From Nemopilema nomurai (lineage: Eukaryota; Cnidaria; Scyphozoa; Rhizostomeae; Rhizostomatidae), in the NCBI GenBank assembly GCA_003864495.1, contig ML133495.1, forward strand, positions 1,599,441-1,663,440: a stretch of DNA of 64,000 nucleotides, given 5' to 3'. The position numbers were made by a program, and so were the translations under genes. The stretch's first letter is position 1; each line of letters opens with the position of its first letter. This document shows positions 1 through 13,300 of this stretch, piece after piece. The notes beneath the pieces are model-generated. The model saw nothing but the letters and a program-made list of their open reading frames with translations, was not told where the DNA came from and searched no databases.

Positions 1-98
1 AGGTGACTCAGTGCTTCTTTTTGTTGATAAACTAACTTGTAACTAAGTTTCAAATTGAAACTTGAACATTGACTTTGAACGTGTGAATTTCAACCAAC

Positions 99-563
99 CC
101 TCAGTTTTGCCATGCTCTGCTTCATGGAGACATTTTCTTGTTCTGCTCGGATCCACTTTTGTCTGCATTCTTCTTGATGCTTAACAAACTTCAGAAATTC
201 TGTCAAATTAAAAAGGCGCCTATATTTAGTTGAATACCGAAAAACATCTTCAACAAGACTTCTGCAAAGGTATGACTTTGGAAACTTTCCTTGATCTGTG
301 CAATCATTACCTTTATAAGGCGTCAATTTTTCAAAAACCTCAATCAATCAGATTTTAACCGTTTAAACAAGCTCCTGAACTGCTAAAATAGGAATGTTAT
401 TGAATAGGCCATAGAGGAGCGCGGGTGGGGCGAAATGCCCAGGCTATGATAATTTCAAAGTAGTTATCAATAAATACAAACCTCCTTCAATTCCTTCTGT
501 TAGGACACTAGAGCATCTTACCAGATCGTCAAAATTACGAATGATTGATTGTGTGGACGACAT
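99..563 (-). CDS. RACGAP1: RACGAP1 (MgcRacGAP/CYK-4) homologue, 5' end only, two exons
   Basis: Exon 1 runs 563 to 482, starts MSSTQSIIRNFDDLVR and ends in phase 1 before a GT donor. Exon 2 runs 199 to about 99, follows a TTTGACAG acceptor, and ends before GTTGGT or four bases later. Joined, they read FDDLVR..LTEGIEGEFLKFVKHQ..RQKW, which lines up with the animal RACGAP1 N-terminus (FEQLVR..LSEGNE..FRKKW). In that family this segment begins the coiled coil that binds the kinesin MKLP1 to form centralspindlin, which acts at the spindle midzone in cytokinesis. The C1 and RhoGAP domains should lie beyond the left edge. The assignment rests on about 60 residues of a coiled-coil N-terminus, so it is good but not certain. 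Confidence 0.7.
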
Positions 564-1337
564 TTTATAACTTTTATCGAAGCAACAACTCCCTACAAAA
601 TTTGTCTGCCCAATCTTTCCAACCGTCAAATTCGCGCGCTTTCGATATCTCCCAATCACATTAATCGAACATCTGCGGTATGAACGCGGGTTTACGAGGG
701 ATCTCCCTTCGGCCAAGATTGTTTCCAAAGCTTTTAAACTGATAGAAATACAAGATAAATAAACTGCTTTTCATAAATAAGAAATATGGCCATCTAATAG
801 AATTACGATAGCTCTTGACATCCATTTGTTTTCAACACGAAGATTATTCTCCCTGGCTTTGCCTTTTTGGCAAAAATCGTTGTTGCATACAAATATCTGC
901 CTAAGAACCAATGTCCACTAGGGCTTGCATAGGAAGTTTTGCATGTTTTATTTCTCACTGACTATTTTCAACCGAAGCTCGTATAATAATCAAATACGGC
1001 GCATGAGTGGAAGTTTTTATACTTGCTGCTTTTGAGAAGATAGAAGGAAACGAAACTAGAAGTTGGTTTCCTTGTCCCAAAATCAAAGCCCTTGTGAGAA
1101 AGCTCTGTAGGACTGGCCTGAGATAAAACAGCAAACCTTTACAAATAGGAGCTTTTTGGCTTTGTAGGCATTTGCTTTAAGTAAAGGATTCCTTCGATAG
1201 CCTTTTCCATGTTATGAATAACCTGGTATTGTCCCCGATGCCATGGCTCGAAATCAAATTTCACAAGCGACAGTCTGTTTGGAAGAGGCGGGTAAGAATT
1301 AAGATGCGAAGCCCGCAGCACACAGATTTGCTGTTAC

Positions 1338-1482
1338 CTTGCTCGATGCCTTCCGTCAGAACTGTGGATGTGTTTACAAACAAGTTGAAGGTTGGCACAA
1401 TTGCTTGCTGTGTATCGTCTGTTCGGCTTGGCTTCCTAACTGTTTTCTCCGGTATCCTTTTCATTTTGGTTAAACTGGACAA
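1338..1482 (-). CDS. possible alternative or duplicated first exon of RACGAP1
   Basis: An open frame starting at an ATG at 1482 (MSSLTKMKRIPEK) ends NLFVNTSTVLTEGIEQ followed by G and a GTAACA donor at 1337. The last part closely matches the end of RACGAP1 exon 1 (LVRCSSVLTEGIEG, also phase 1). It could therefore splice to the same exon 2 at 199 and give EGIEQEFLKF. The first about 30 residues are unlike known RACGAP1 and may not be coding; an acceptor-like TACACAG lies inside. It may be an alternative first exon, a duplicated decayed exon, or the 5' end of a lost tandem copy. Confidence 0.4.
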
Positions 1483-3741
1483 GAAACTGATAGACGGTTA
1501 TATATGCGCGACTTATTACTTCTACCAAGTAATAACTAAGAATATGCATGTTAGCTTGCAAGTCAAAGGCCCCACTTTCTTAGGCCGAAAAGCATCTTGG
1601 GTCCCCATTGGGACACCATTCCCCAAAATCACGCTTCAAACAGCTTGCTTTGATGTACAATAGGTAGCCAGATTCGATTGTCTCACAATGGAAAAGGTTG
1701 AAATTTCCGATTGTTTAAATAATTACTCATCAGTTAAAGAATCACTGCCACGATTTCACGGTGCAGAGGTACAAAGCTGAAAGCCATCTTAACTTGGGAC
1801 ATGCAAATTGGAGCTGACCAGGAGTAGCTCTTGGCTCTATGTGAATGGAAGAATGAATTATAACTAGAGGAGAAGGCAATTCATAGCAGTATTCGATAAG
1901 ACTCGAGGAAGAACAATCACACGAATTCAAGGCATCGGAATGCAGAAAGAAGTTGGCAATATAGCGTGCAATACCTTTTGGTGAATCTCTTAGAGGTATT
2001 TTGAAGAGTTTCTATGCCTGTTTCGGCCAGTTGCCAGTGCATAAACTAAACATTATCAAGCATCCTTTACATAAGAGCAACGATACACAGGACACAGGAG
2101 GTGGCCTAAAGTGCCTCTGCTTTGGACGCTAGAGTAGATCCTAAAAGTCTATAGTCATTGGTCTAGACTCTAGAGAACATCGGCTCAATATCTCTGATTG
2201 GTCTAGAACAGATTCTATCAATCATCGCTTGTTATAGCAGGAACAAACAAGCAAGAACCTTCACTTTGGCCCTATAAGGATTTGCTTAACCATTAGGAGT
2301 AGGGCTGCTTTAGGTTAGATATGGGTTGAGATACAGCTTGCAAACAATGATAAATTACTATTTCGTCGTGTTCATTATTCGGCATGTACAAAAATGCTGA
2401 TGGTAAAGAAAGCAACACGGAAACGAAAGCTGCAAGGCTACTCACGTGCTTCAATTTCAAGGGCCTTCAAATCCCAGAACAAGCTAGGATGCAGGAGTCA
2501 CCCTATGCAATAAAGACTACTGAATATGTACCTCAAAGAAAGCTTTTGAATAAGTTGAATAATGCAATGTTAAGTGGAAGAGGACTTCTAGCTCTATCCT
2601 TGACTGGCATCTTTCAGTGCTGTATCTCCGCTGTAACTTGCTATTAAGACTTGAAGCCCTGCAAGAAGACTAACCCTACCAGTAATATTCGACGTCGACT
2701 TCGTTTGCTCCTCCCCAAATTTGCCGAGTGAAATGCTGGGTGAAATCTCTTGAGAAACGAGCAGTTCGGTCAAATCAAATACGACTGCTAGCAGCTTATA
2801 CTACGCTAAAACCTTAAAACGTTTGCCTTGCATTTCATGCCCACAGCTGCTAATCTAATAAATACTTAACATGTTGCTGTACTTTGAATAGGTTCAAGGG
2901 CATATTTCAACTGGCTTTCAAAAATATTTTTGGGTTCTTTCTTATTACCTGAAATGTGCAGTATCTGGTCTTTCATCTTGAAGATATAGACTGGACACTG
3001 GTAATTGAAACAGTTAATGCAATGAAATATTTTTTATGCTTGGTAACTGTCTCTTTAAATGCCCGCAGTACTGGAGAATAGTGTATTCCAAAGCCTCCCA
3101 GATATTGATTGTTATTTCTGGGACTACAATCGTGAAAAATACAATCTTGCATAAGGTTAAGCAATCGCTTTTATGGAAAAAACTAGATTTAAAACAGTTT
3201 CCTAGAGTTGATTTCCTGAAGTCTATTTCGAACTCTCTATGTATTATTAGGCTTTTGCTACTTCGAGCTAAATCAAGATGGACAGAAATCTGGGATAACA
3301 GAAGTACACACGAAGGGCGTATGATCTTTTTCTGTAATTCTATATATTAATCATGCTAGAACCCAAAGGGCTAGAAAATTGTCTGTTGAGCTAATGACTT
3401 TAAGTGACGAAAAAAATTCGAGGTTAAAAATTTTGCCAAAGTTTTTCAACGAGCAATTAACTGTGATTTAGCGCTGATAAACTCTGATGGAGGTTTCAAA
3501 ATACTTTTGCAAGATACACATATCTGAGATTTGCGGTTAAAGGGATTTGAATGTGAGGAGAATCCAGAGCAGTAATGTTAAAAAAAGGAGAAGGAAAAAA
3601 CTGAGTAAGGAAACCATCACAACTTTGGTATCATGGCAATTACACTGTGAAGTTGCAAAGAACTAACAATATTTAGTTTCACAATTGCTAGAAAAAGTGG
3701 AACTAGTTTTCGCCTACTTAAAAGTACTTTTTTCGTCCGAC

Positions 3742-3821
3742 ACTCCTCAGAGTATGCAAACGTCGGAAGATAACCAAAAACTGACCGAATAAATAGCCAG
3801 ATGCGGATCGAAAACACTAGA
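3742..3821 (+). repeat. dispersed repeat, copy A
   Basis: About 80 bases, from ACTCCTCAGAGTATGCAAAC to near AAAACACTAGAG, match 25120-25201 at high identity with scattered substitutions. The two copies are 21 kb apart in otherwise unrelated flanks. The copies are short and no terminal inverted repeats are evident, so they are probably fragments of a larger mobile element. Confidence 0.65.
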
Positions 3822-3847
3822 GGGTGATAAGCAGAGGGTGATAAGCA
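3820..3847. repeat. 14-bp tandem duplication
   Basis: GAGGGTGATAAGCA occurs twice head to tail without mismatch, directly after dispersed repeat copy A. Confidence 0.8.
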
Positions 3848-4249
3848 ATATTTAGTTTTGTTGCGTCAGTAATTTCAATGTCAAACAAACTCTGGCCGTT
3901 ACGTTGGTCAAAACAGCTGCATGGCAAACTATATACAATTTGCGGATAGAAAGAACCCACTCTTTGAGAGAAGTATTCTAGGATACTTAACGAATATAGA
4001 TGGTATTAAATAGTATTCAAGGTAAAGGATTGACTATTTCATTGTCCACAAAAATAATGATTTAATTCAAACATGTAAAGCATATCTGGCAGGCAAATTG
4101 CGTGTGTCATATATCAGAATCATCTGAAGGAGAGCAAACAATTTTTTTCAAATACTGAAACTATAAAATTGTCTCTTAATAAAAGGCAGAGGATGTTAGA
4201 GTAACAACAAGACAAAGGTTGCATACTATCGCACAGTGTCACATACAGC

Positions 4250-4255
4250 TTTATT
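4250..4255 (-). promoter_or_regulatory. candidate polyadenylation signal of ZNF830
   Basis: TTTATT on the plus strand reads AATAAA on the minus strand, about 124 bases after the ZNF830 stop codon, with no closer canonical signal seen. The hexamer is common in AT-rich DNA, so this is positional support only. Confidence 0.4.
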
Positions 4256-4378
4256 TGTTTTGCAGGAACAGTTGTATTTCTCCTGCAAGGAAATCAAAAT
4301 ACCTAAGAAAGATTTCCAATATTGACCCTGAAATAAGGCATTCGACCTTCACAAGAGCAAAGTCGTCTAGCGAACAAG

Positions 4379-7300
4379 CTAAGCTTTTTTTGCTCGCCAA
4401 TTGAGCATATCGTCAAGTTCGCGGTCCGATTCATCTGAACCGGTGTCGTTGTTCTCTTCTTCATCATCACCCTTAGTCAACCCGACGATCTTCTTTTCCT
4501 CGCGCTTTTGCTTCAACAACTCAACTCTTGAGACATATTTCCTACAAAAAAATAGCTGAAAATTAACAATGTCAAATCCAAGCAGCAATGCATCTGAGCA
4601 TCTGACCATTACACAGAGCAACACCCAACAAGGCGTGTTGGATACGGATTGTTGAATTAGGAGAAACTTTTTATATCTAGGTTTCGACTTCTCTGAAGGT
4701 CCCTGCTTCTGCAATCGCAGCTTAGACTTAAACCTAGGAGCAACAGTGCATGGAGATTCGATGTTTTTAATGATTTAAAATTATAAAGAAAAGAAATATC
4801 GACAAGTAAATCCAGCACGTACTTTAAAGTTGCATATTCATCCAAATCTCTTTCCACTTTCATTTCATCCTCCTCTTCAGCCTGAAGGTTTTCTGAGACC
4901 TGGAAAACAAAAGGATGCTGCATTCAGGCAAATTGGAACATTGATAAGTGCTAGTGTCCAAGCTTGCTATAGAATCTTTCAATAAACAAAAACCAAATGA
5001 AATGGGACTCTAAATCAAAGGGAAAATTTAACACGCACATATAGCTCTGTACCAAAGCAATATTTAAGAATTCAAATTTCTATATCAAGTCACCATTTTA
5101 ATTTCAAATATGAAGGTTACACACATTAATAAATTATTTTATTTACTTCGTCACTGCAACATACCATGTTGCATTTCAGATTTAAGAGACGCGTACCAAA
5201 AATAGTTTTCATGCCTATTATTATTACTGCAAGGAGAGGTTCACTGATCAATTCATAGTTAAATTGATCCATCTAATCTATGAATTTTTTAAAAAAAAAA
5301 TAAGACTAAAATATTGAAAAACCGATACAATCCAAAACAAAAAGGGTTTTAAACATGTGGTGGAGGGCTGGACTTCAAGTCTGGTACCTTCTACGCTTTT
5401 CCAACAGATCCTGTTGCCTGGATCCATAGCAAATTGTCTTCCAGCTTTTTAAATTAATGTAGAGCAACGAAATTTCATTAAGATCATTGAGAAAGTCGAT
5501 TTGTCACTGGGAAATATTTTGCTGTACCCTGGTAGCATGTGGAAAAGGTTAATTCAAATGATCAGCTGCCTAACCTTGGTTTCTTCAGCAATCATTTTTT
5601 GAAATTGTTCCCATTCTTCCTCCTTTTTGTCCACATATTCTACTTTTCTAACCTGCAAATTCAAAATCATACAATTTTTGACTTGTGATTGATTGAGAAA
5701 ACTCTATTCAGTTTTTCGCTGCAACAGTTGCAAAAACTGAATTAAAACTGCAGTAACTGGTTTGAATAAAAACTGCATCAATCTGATGAGTAACAAAACT
5801 TTTTATCTAAGAACAACAAAAGCAATTATTCAGAATTGTTTAGGAAAGGGACTGTTTAGAATCATATAAAGTGTAAACTGGATACTGTAGTAAGTAATAA
5901 AACGATCTGTTATAAAGAATGCTTTGAATTCGTAGAACCTTTGCGTCTTGTTTTGCGTCGTCAAAGAATCCCTCTGGGAGTTTTTCTGAAATTGACTTAA
6001 CAGGTGCTGTCGTTGATGAGCTATGAAAATAAAATGACTGTAGATAGATTTACTTGTAAAACGGGTACTTTCATTTGGAAATTCTTGAGCCAAATTACGA
6101 TACGTTTCTTATATGCCACGGAAAAAAATTCTAAAGCAGAAAATTATTTTTAAGACAGCGCGAATTACTTCAAGCAATGCAACATGCCTGCAAAAATCAC
6201 CAAATATTGGTCCATCAAGTCATTTCACCTCGCCTTTACGACTTACGTTTATTTTTACCTTAAATAGACAGGCGTAGTCTTACAGCAACCAGATTGTTAG
6301 GAAATCCAGTTTTATAAAAAAATGGGATTAAGTATATAAGTCCAAAGACGTAGTTAAATGGGCCTAATGGTTACAGCTTTCATTCATCCGAAAGGGCAGC
6401 TTAAGGGAAAGAGCTCTGACGTCGACAAAATTCGTTCTTCGCCGAAGCACTTCTTTGTACCAAAAGATAATCTTTTGTAAATTGTCCATAATCGTATAAG
6501 TAGGTTTGTATGAATAAAAACTAAAAAGGTTGCGCCGTTCTACGGTAAATGTTTGTTTACCTTTGTGTCAATTGATTCCTAAACAGTGACCACTGATTAT
6601 CGAAGATGATGAAACGGTACCTCTTATGGCTGGCTACCGTTCGAAACCAGACTAATCAACAATGAAAAACTTGATAAGCCCAATAACATGTTTTAATTGC
6701 GATTTCCGTAGAATATTCAGTACAAATTAAAAAATTTATGATGCGTTGATGCACTATTTATGGCACAAAGTAAAAATGTCATATGGTTGATGATGAGGAA
6801 AGCCACCCCAAAAACACCGTTTTCTAAGCCTTTCGTTTAACTTTCGAGTCGATGAGAGTTCAAGTGACGCCTAGTCAAAATACTACAATTTCCGTTTTGG
6901 CTTTTTGATACGGTAGAAACAATTATATCTTAACTGTTGCTATAGAGCAACAAGTACTTAATGAAATATATCAAGAATATATAAATTTGGAGTTTACCGT
7001 TCTGAACATGCATAATCCAGAGAAAAGATATTAAATTTTACCTGATTCAACTGCTAATACATATCACTTATTAATGAAATAATTTGCTTATTCAACTTCT
7101 AATTTCAAACTTCAGTTTTATTATGGTAGTGGGAAACATCTACCGTAAATGGTGCACAACATTTCAAAAACTGCATTAACGAACGAGAATTATTGAAGCA
7201 TAAGAACCTCCGAGGTGTGTTCTAAAAAAACAATCAAGGTTCTTGCCTTTCATCTTTTTCGTTGCTAGCTTCACTTTTAAATGCTGCTGCTTTTGCGACG

Positions 7301-10300
7301 CCTTCATCAAAGAAATCTACAACAAATGGAAAATCTGCCGTAGAAAATGTCTCTAGAGTCGTTAGAACTAGTTTGCGCTCACTGTGCGACTCTTAGCAAG
7401 GATTGCCTCTTTGCAGTGTTAAAAGATTAGAAGCTGGATTGATTTAAGCTTTTTAGGATTTGAGCTAGACGAAACGAAATGGAAAAAAGTTTACTCAAAG
7501 ACCATGCAAAGAAAGCTTTTTATCATGAAGACAGCTGGTGATTAACTGAAATTTAAAACAGCAGAGATTCTGTTTCGGATGGAATTTGATGGATCAAAGA
7601 GAAAATTACAGAGGGCCTTCATTTCTGAAGAGGTCTAAGACTGGTGTTCTCGAATGAAAAAGAGAGGATACAATCAATTTAGGCCATTTCCCGAAAGCAG
7701 TGTAGCATTATATTTAGAAGATCAAATGACTATTATTGCTTCAAATGAAGACAGGTTCCAACAAAGAGGGGGACAACGATACCTACCACTGTCATGAAGA
7801 AATAAATTACGATTTAAAAGGCGACACAACGAAGAGGATGAACGACAATAAGCATAAAGTGATCAACTGGGAAAGATCGTGCTTAGTAGAATGATTCATT
7901 GATATCGTGCGAATAAAGTTCTAATAAACAAAGGTTACGCCTGCAACTGGAGCCCATTCTAAATTTCAAATATATCCTTAGGTTGGCTTCCCAGGATGTT
8001 TTCGTGAATTGCACAAACAATTCTACAAATCCAAAATACGATTCTACAAATAGCACGGTTCTATAGATTGCAGAGAAACGTACGTGCCACATGACATCAA
8101 AACTGACTAGGTGTGGCTTAGAAACCAGAAAACAAAAGCCTCAGCTTCAATGGAAACCTGTCAAGTTAGCCTCCCTTTAGTCATACATCTCTTTAGGTAT
8201 TAAGCTGCAGAGACAAATTACATGAGCAAGTTTACAGTATGGAAATTTGCTTTTATCACTGGCTTCTGAGAATCAAAAACAATCTGTTTGCAGCAAACAA
8301 GGTTTCTATGATGATCAAACATCCCTTACTTGCCCTAGGCCCCTTTGCCCTTGCCAATTGATTTTTGGGCCGAAATTTATCATTTTCGAGGACACAGATC
8401 TAATTGCCATATCACAAAACAAATGCCAAATACTTAGAGTTATAAAGCCAATAAAAGAAAGTATAATCGACCTCAAAGCGCGATCATAACTTCCACTTAT
8501 TCATTCTTAACTGTGGAATCACTTTCAGAAGCAATTAGCCGAAAAGTGGCGCGATGCACATAACACTTCCTGATCTAATCAAAGAAGTACTTAAAACGGA
8601 ACCATATTTTGAGCAGCCCTACAAAAAGTTTACGGCAATATCAAATAATAGGAAAACTCATAACATACCATTAGAAACCAATCAGTCCGTTGGATCAAAG
8701 CAAGATTCAGCCATCAAGTACAAGACTGATTAGTGAGTGGTTTTAACAAAATTGGCTTAGAAATGGAAAGTGAAATGGAATTGTAGCCTGAAGCACCCTA
8801 ATGCGTCGGTAAACTAGCTTCGCTCTGAAAAATTACTGCCCATTATAACTTATTATTCGATTCAATAAAACAAAATGAAAATTCAATTGGTCATCCTGAT
8901 GAGCAAAATCTTGTTCAAAAAGAAGAAGAAAAGGGTCTAGGGATCAATTTGTCCCAATAATAAAAGTCAAAGAGCAGGAAAAGCTGCTGTATCTGATACA
9001 ATATGGACAAAGAATAAAATAATAAATGAGATAAAGACATCCTTTCCATACATTGTATCCCTTACCAATGTTACCTATGAATGACAGTAATAGCGGATAA
9101 CTGGCAGATTCATGGCACAGTTAACTGAGTAGAAAAACTGCCACAGGAAAATGTTCACAATGGAGAATGCAGCAACAAATACTTATGAGGAGAATGACAA
9201 GTTGACAAAGATGGTCTATAGTTATTTTGGAGAATGGAATTGAATAAGTAGTTAATGTGTGAAAATAGGCTTAATGTAGTCCATGGTATTGCAGTGATAG
9301 AAGATTCTTATCTTGCTTGCTAATAAAATACATCAACACCTGATACTATGCAACACTAGCACTTCTACAGAATGTCAGCAAACCTACCAGTTAGTAAAGA
9401 CCTTGTTATCTCACAAATGTATATGAAATTAATAAATTGCAGAGTTATGCGAAACTTTTACCATGGTTGACAAAGACAAGAAAAAGACAATTAGTCATAG
9501 GAACTCAAAGTATGAGGATTAGCATAGAAAACAAGCCTATTAATAAAGAGGCTCTTTTTAAATTTCAGATAAGGGAAATTCTAATATGAATTGAGTGATA
9601 AATCCAATATTCCAGTCATAATGCTTGAGAATAAGCATTATAGCTTAGGATTAGGTTTACGCTTGCAATGTGACCATAGCTTTATTGATAGATGAGATAT
9701 AATGATATTCCTACTGCAACATGGGGGGCCTTCTAATTAAGACCATCAAATAAAAAATTCCAAAGTACAAAAGGATTAAAATTGAAATAGATTTAGCAAC
9801 AACTAGATCCTGCATATAATATCAAAAGCAATAAGTAACTCTTCTGTTCGAAATTTTTGGCTAATAATCTTGACCTACAATGCAGCAGAAGAATGATTCA
9901 ATTGGAAGTTGTCACCTACCAGCTGGAAGAACAGAATCTTTGGAATCAGCAACTTTGCTATTAACTACTTCCTCTTGTAATGAGCCTGAATAAAGTAAAC
10001 ACTTAAACTTTGATGCAACACAAAATCATGTAGTTATTTCGGTAAAAACAGTCTCTGTAAAACACTTTTTAAAGCAATTTCACAATCACAAGTGGCTTGC
10101 TTAATAGAAACATCTGTATAAATTTGCATGCTGTCAAGTACTAAATAATCAAAGGATTCTGAGCTCCAGGACATTACTGACAGCTTGGTTGTATATAAAG
10201 AAAAAAATCAATAACTTTACTTTTTCCTTGTTGATGATGTGTTGATGGAGTCACCTGTAATAAAAGTCACAAAAAGTGCAATGACCATGTTATTGGGTAA

Positions 10301-13300
10301 TTTGGGAATGGAATAACTAGTTGGTTGTGCATGTTACTGAAAAATTATGGTATTAAATACATATTTGATTAATGGCAAAACATAAAGCATAAATCAAATG
10401 ATGTGTATTTTCCCACAGCATTTGAAATGAACACATCATCTTTAAGCCCAATCTCCACTAGGCGGAAAATTGTCGCGCCGCGCCTACTTTTCGCTAGTCG
10501 GTATTTTCTGCCACAACAATTTAATTAGCCAATTAGATTGCAGGAAATTTTTCCGCCTCAACAATTTTCCGCCTTGTTGAGATTGGGCTTTACTCCAAAG
10601 TTTAATTGAGAAATGCAAACACATGGATGCTAATTAACCATTCTGCCTCTTCTACATTTAGATAGCTATAATTTAGCATCAATGCATCTATAATGTTTAT
10701 AACATAGAACATAGTTGAATACTAGCCATAGCAGTTTGTCAAAGGCTAAAAAGTCCTACCCCTGTCTTGAACTTCTTTGCAGGAGGCCCATGACTTTCCT
10801 ACCAGACAAGAAACAGAACATTCAAGAAGACTTCCTGCAGTGTTGCTTTGGTATGATGTGTTATGGCTACCATATCAATGATGGATATGCTGTAATAATT
10901 AGATCAAGATGATTTGGCTCAATAAAATTCAATTTAATACTATAATAATATTAAATTGAATTTTATTGTTGTTTTCCAGACCCTTGCCATATTACACTTT
11001 GCAATGTTTGTGTTGTATAACCTTTGTCATGTTCAAACACAATTTTAAAAGGTAGAAAAGTTTCCCAATTAATAGCAAAAAGAATAGTCTTTAGGAGATT
11101 CTCTACATACCAATTTACTATGTTTACCCTACATGCCCCAACTCTGAAAGGGAATTTCTAAACAAACCTTGGTTTGTGAAGACTTCACTTTAAGAGCATT
11201 GACAGCCTAGAACAAATAGAGTTATAATCACTTTACGATTTGAATGTAAAACAGTTATATTTTTTTACCTTTTTCCACAAAATTTCAGTCAGATTAGTTA
11301 TATACAAGAGCAAATTTCATAAAACAAGAAAATTTTGAATGCAAAACCAAATCACAACAGATTAATAGCATAGATGTTTGTGTATTGTTTGTGTATTCAA
11401 TACTGCCCAATGCTGTTTTTGTCACACTCCAATAATCTACAAAGAGCTCTAATCATGAAGTCGTTTATATTTGATGGGGAGTTTGGAGAATTTTCTAATT
11501 TGCTTAAGAAGCAGGATAGTCCCCACCCTTCTGATTATTAACACAAAATTATAAATTATAATTTTAAAAATTCCTGAAGACAATTATTGTCATATGCTAA
11601 TCTTCAGTTTCCACCCAGTCTGTTAAAACTGAACAGTCTTGACAGATTTTTTTTCATTACATTAGTGATGACTTAATTTTCCTTCACTTTATGATGGTGG
11701 CCACACAGAAGGTACCGCCCTGGTGTCAAAATGAAAAAGACATAGAGAACTTTAGAAGGAAACATATTTGTGGGCTTAAAGATACTATCATATCTATGAG
11801 ACTTTAAAACTATCTAGACTCTTGACGGGTTTTGTTTCTCAAATCCTTGTCTTCAAAAAATAGATTTCTCTTCATGAAGTTTAAGGAGGGGGTTAACGCC
11901 TATACGCTTTCAAAGCAAGAACTGGCAGTATAAACTGATTGCCAAAAAAATGTTAGCTTTTAGCCATTTACACAATCATAGCCTTAATCCGACTATGTGT
12001 GCACAGTGCCAACAGTGTTGGATGAGGAAGAAGAAGTTGTTTAAGAGAAATGTATTGATTGGACTAGCCTTGTCTTATGTTTTCTTATGATGAACTAGTC
12101 TACTCTGCATACAACTTTCTGTGCTATTAAGTACTTTGGTGCAATTGCACACCATTGCATGCCTTGGCACAACAAGGAATGCGATTCATTGCACTCTTAC
12201 CATTTTATTCCCAGCATTGCCCGTCAAAACATCAATTTCAAAGATATAATTTTTAAGCTTCTTACAAAAGTTGACATTGATAAAAGTTTGCTCTTATAAC
12301 CAAAGCAACTCCAATCATGAAAATCGGCCTCCATTAGGTGGGTTCAGAAAACTGATTTCATGACAAACTATTTCACTTCTGCACTGCTGTTTTTACTGCA
12401 CAGGGCACTGCTGTTTTTGATATTTTGCCCCTCTTGCAAAAACAGGTACTGACGCATGTTTTCAAGTCATAACAAAATTGCAACATGCTCAATAAATTTC
12501 ATTTAACTTTGAGATGCATGGTGTCAAAAGTTGTATATTCTATGAAATTTCGTATGGAATGACTCTTTTGAATTTAATCAGACTAACAAAATACATTGAA
12601 AAATAACAAAAATGAGACAAAGTCAGAGAAACATTGTAAGTAAATCAGAATCCTAACTTGAATATTCTAAAAGGAAAACAACTGATTATTTTAGCACAAA
12701 ATGTTATGTATGTAATCTTATGCAAAAAATTCTAGTTAACTCTTGTGCATGTAAACTTTATTGAAGGGAGTGATATCTATGGTAAGCTTGCAAGTCAGTT
12801 GAAAACGTTAGTGGACACATTAATGGTTGCCTACTCATCTAAGAGCCTAAATCTAACTATGGCATAGCACAGGTGAAAATTATTTCCATACCCAGAAAAA
12901 TATCTCACCTCTTTGTGTTTCTTGCTCAAAAGGTGAGGCTGCCACAGCAAATCATTTTTCAATGGTAGATTGCAAACTATGCATGTTATTTGTCCTAAAT
13001 TATTATATGTAAGTGCTGTAAAGGAAAACAAAAAATCTGCCAAAAGCTTTTGCTTAGAAACTCAAAACAAACCCTCAGCTTTTGTTTTTTCTGTGTTCTG
13101 CAAGCAACTCAGTAGCTTCACCAAATAAGACAGTAATACCTTAAACTTTCGGTCAAAAGTAAAGATAAAAACTGATGTGGGTGTATTCACACTATCATAA
13201 ATAGATTATACACAGTCTATCTTTAGATTGATACCATTCGACTCATATAGCGTATCCCTGATAAATAGACATAAGCAGAGAGCTCTAACTTGAACTCTGG

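Larger units (their letters stand above)
1483..4249. other. intergenic stretch between RACGAP1 and ZNF830
   Basis: No exon chain is recognised here. Open frames are short and composition is AT-rich. A dispersed repeat lies at 3742-3821 and a small tandem duplication at 3820-3847; both are listed separately. The repeated word TTGGTCTAGA occurs near 2158 and 2199 without wider similarity. Confidence 0.5.

Noticed and set aside
6640..6665. Short CCGTTCGAAACC word resembling a tRNA B box.
   Set aside because: No cloverleaf could be folded around it and no A box was seen upstream.
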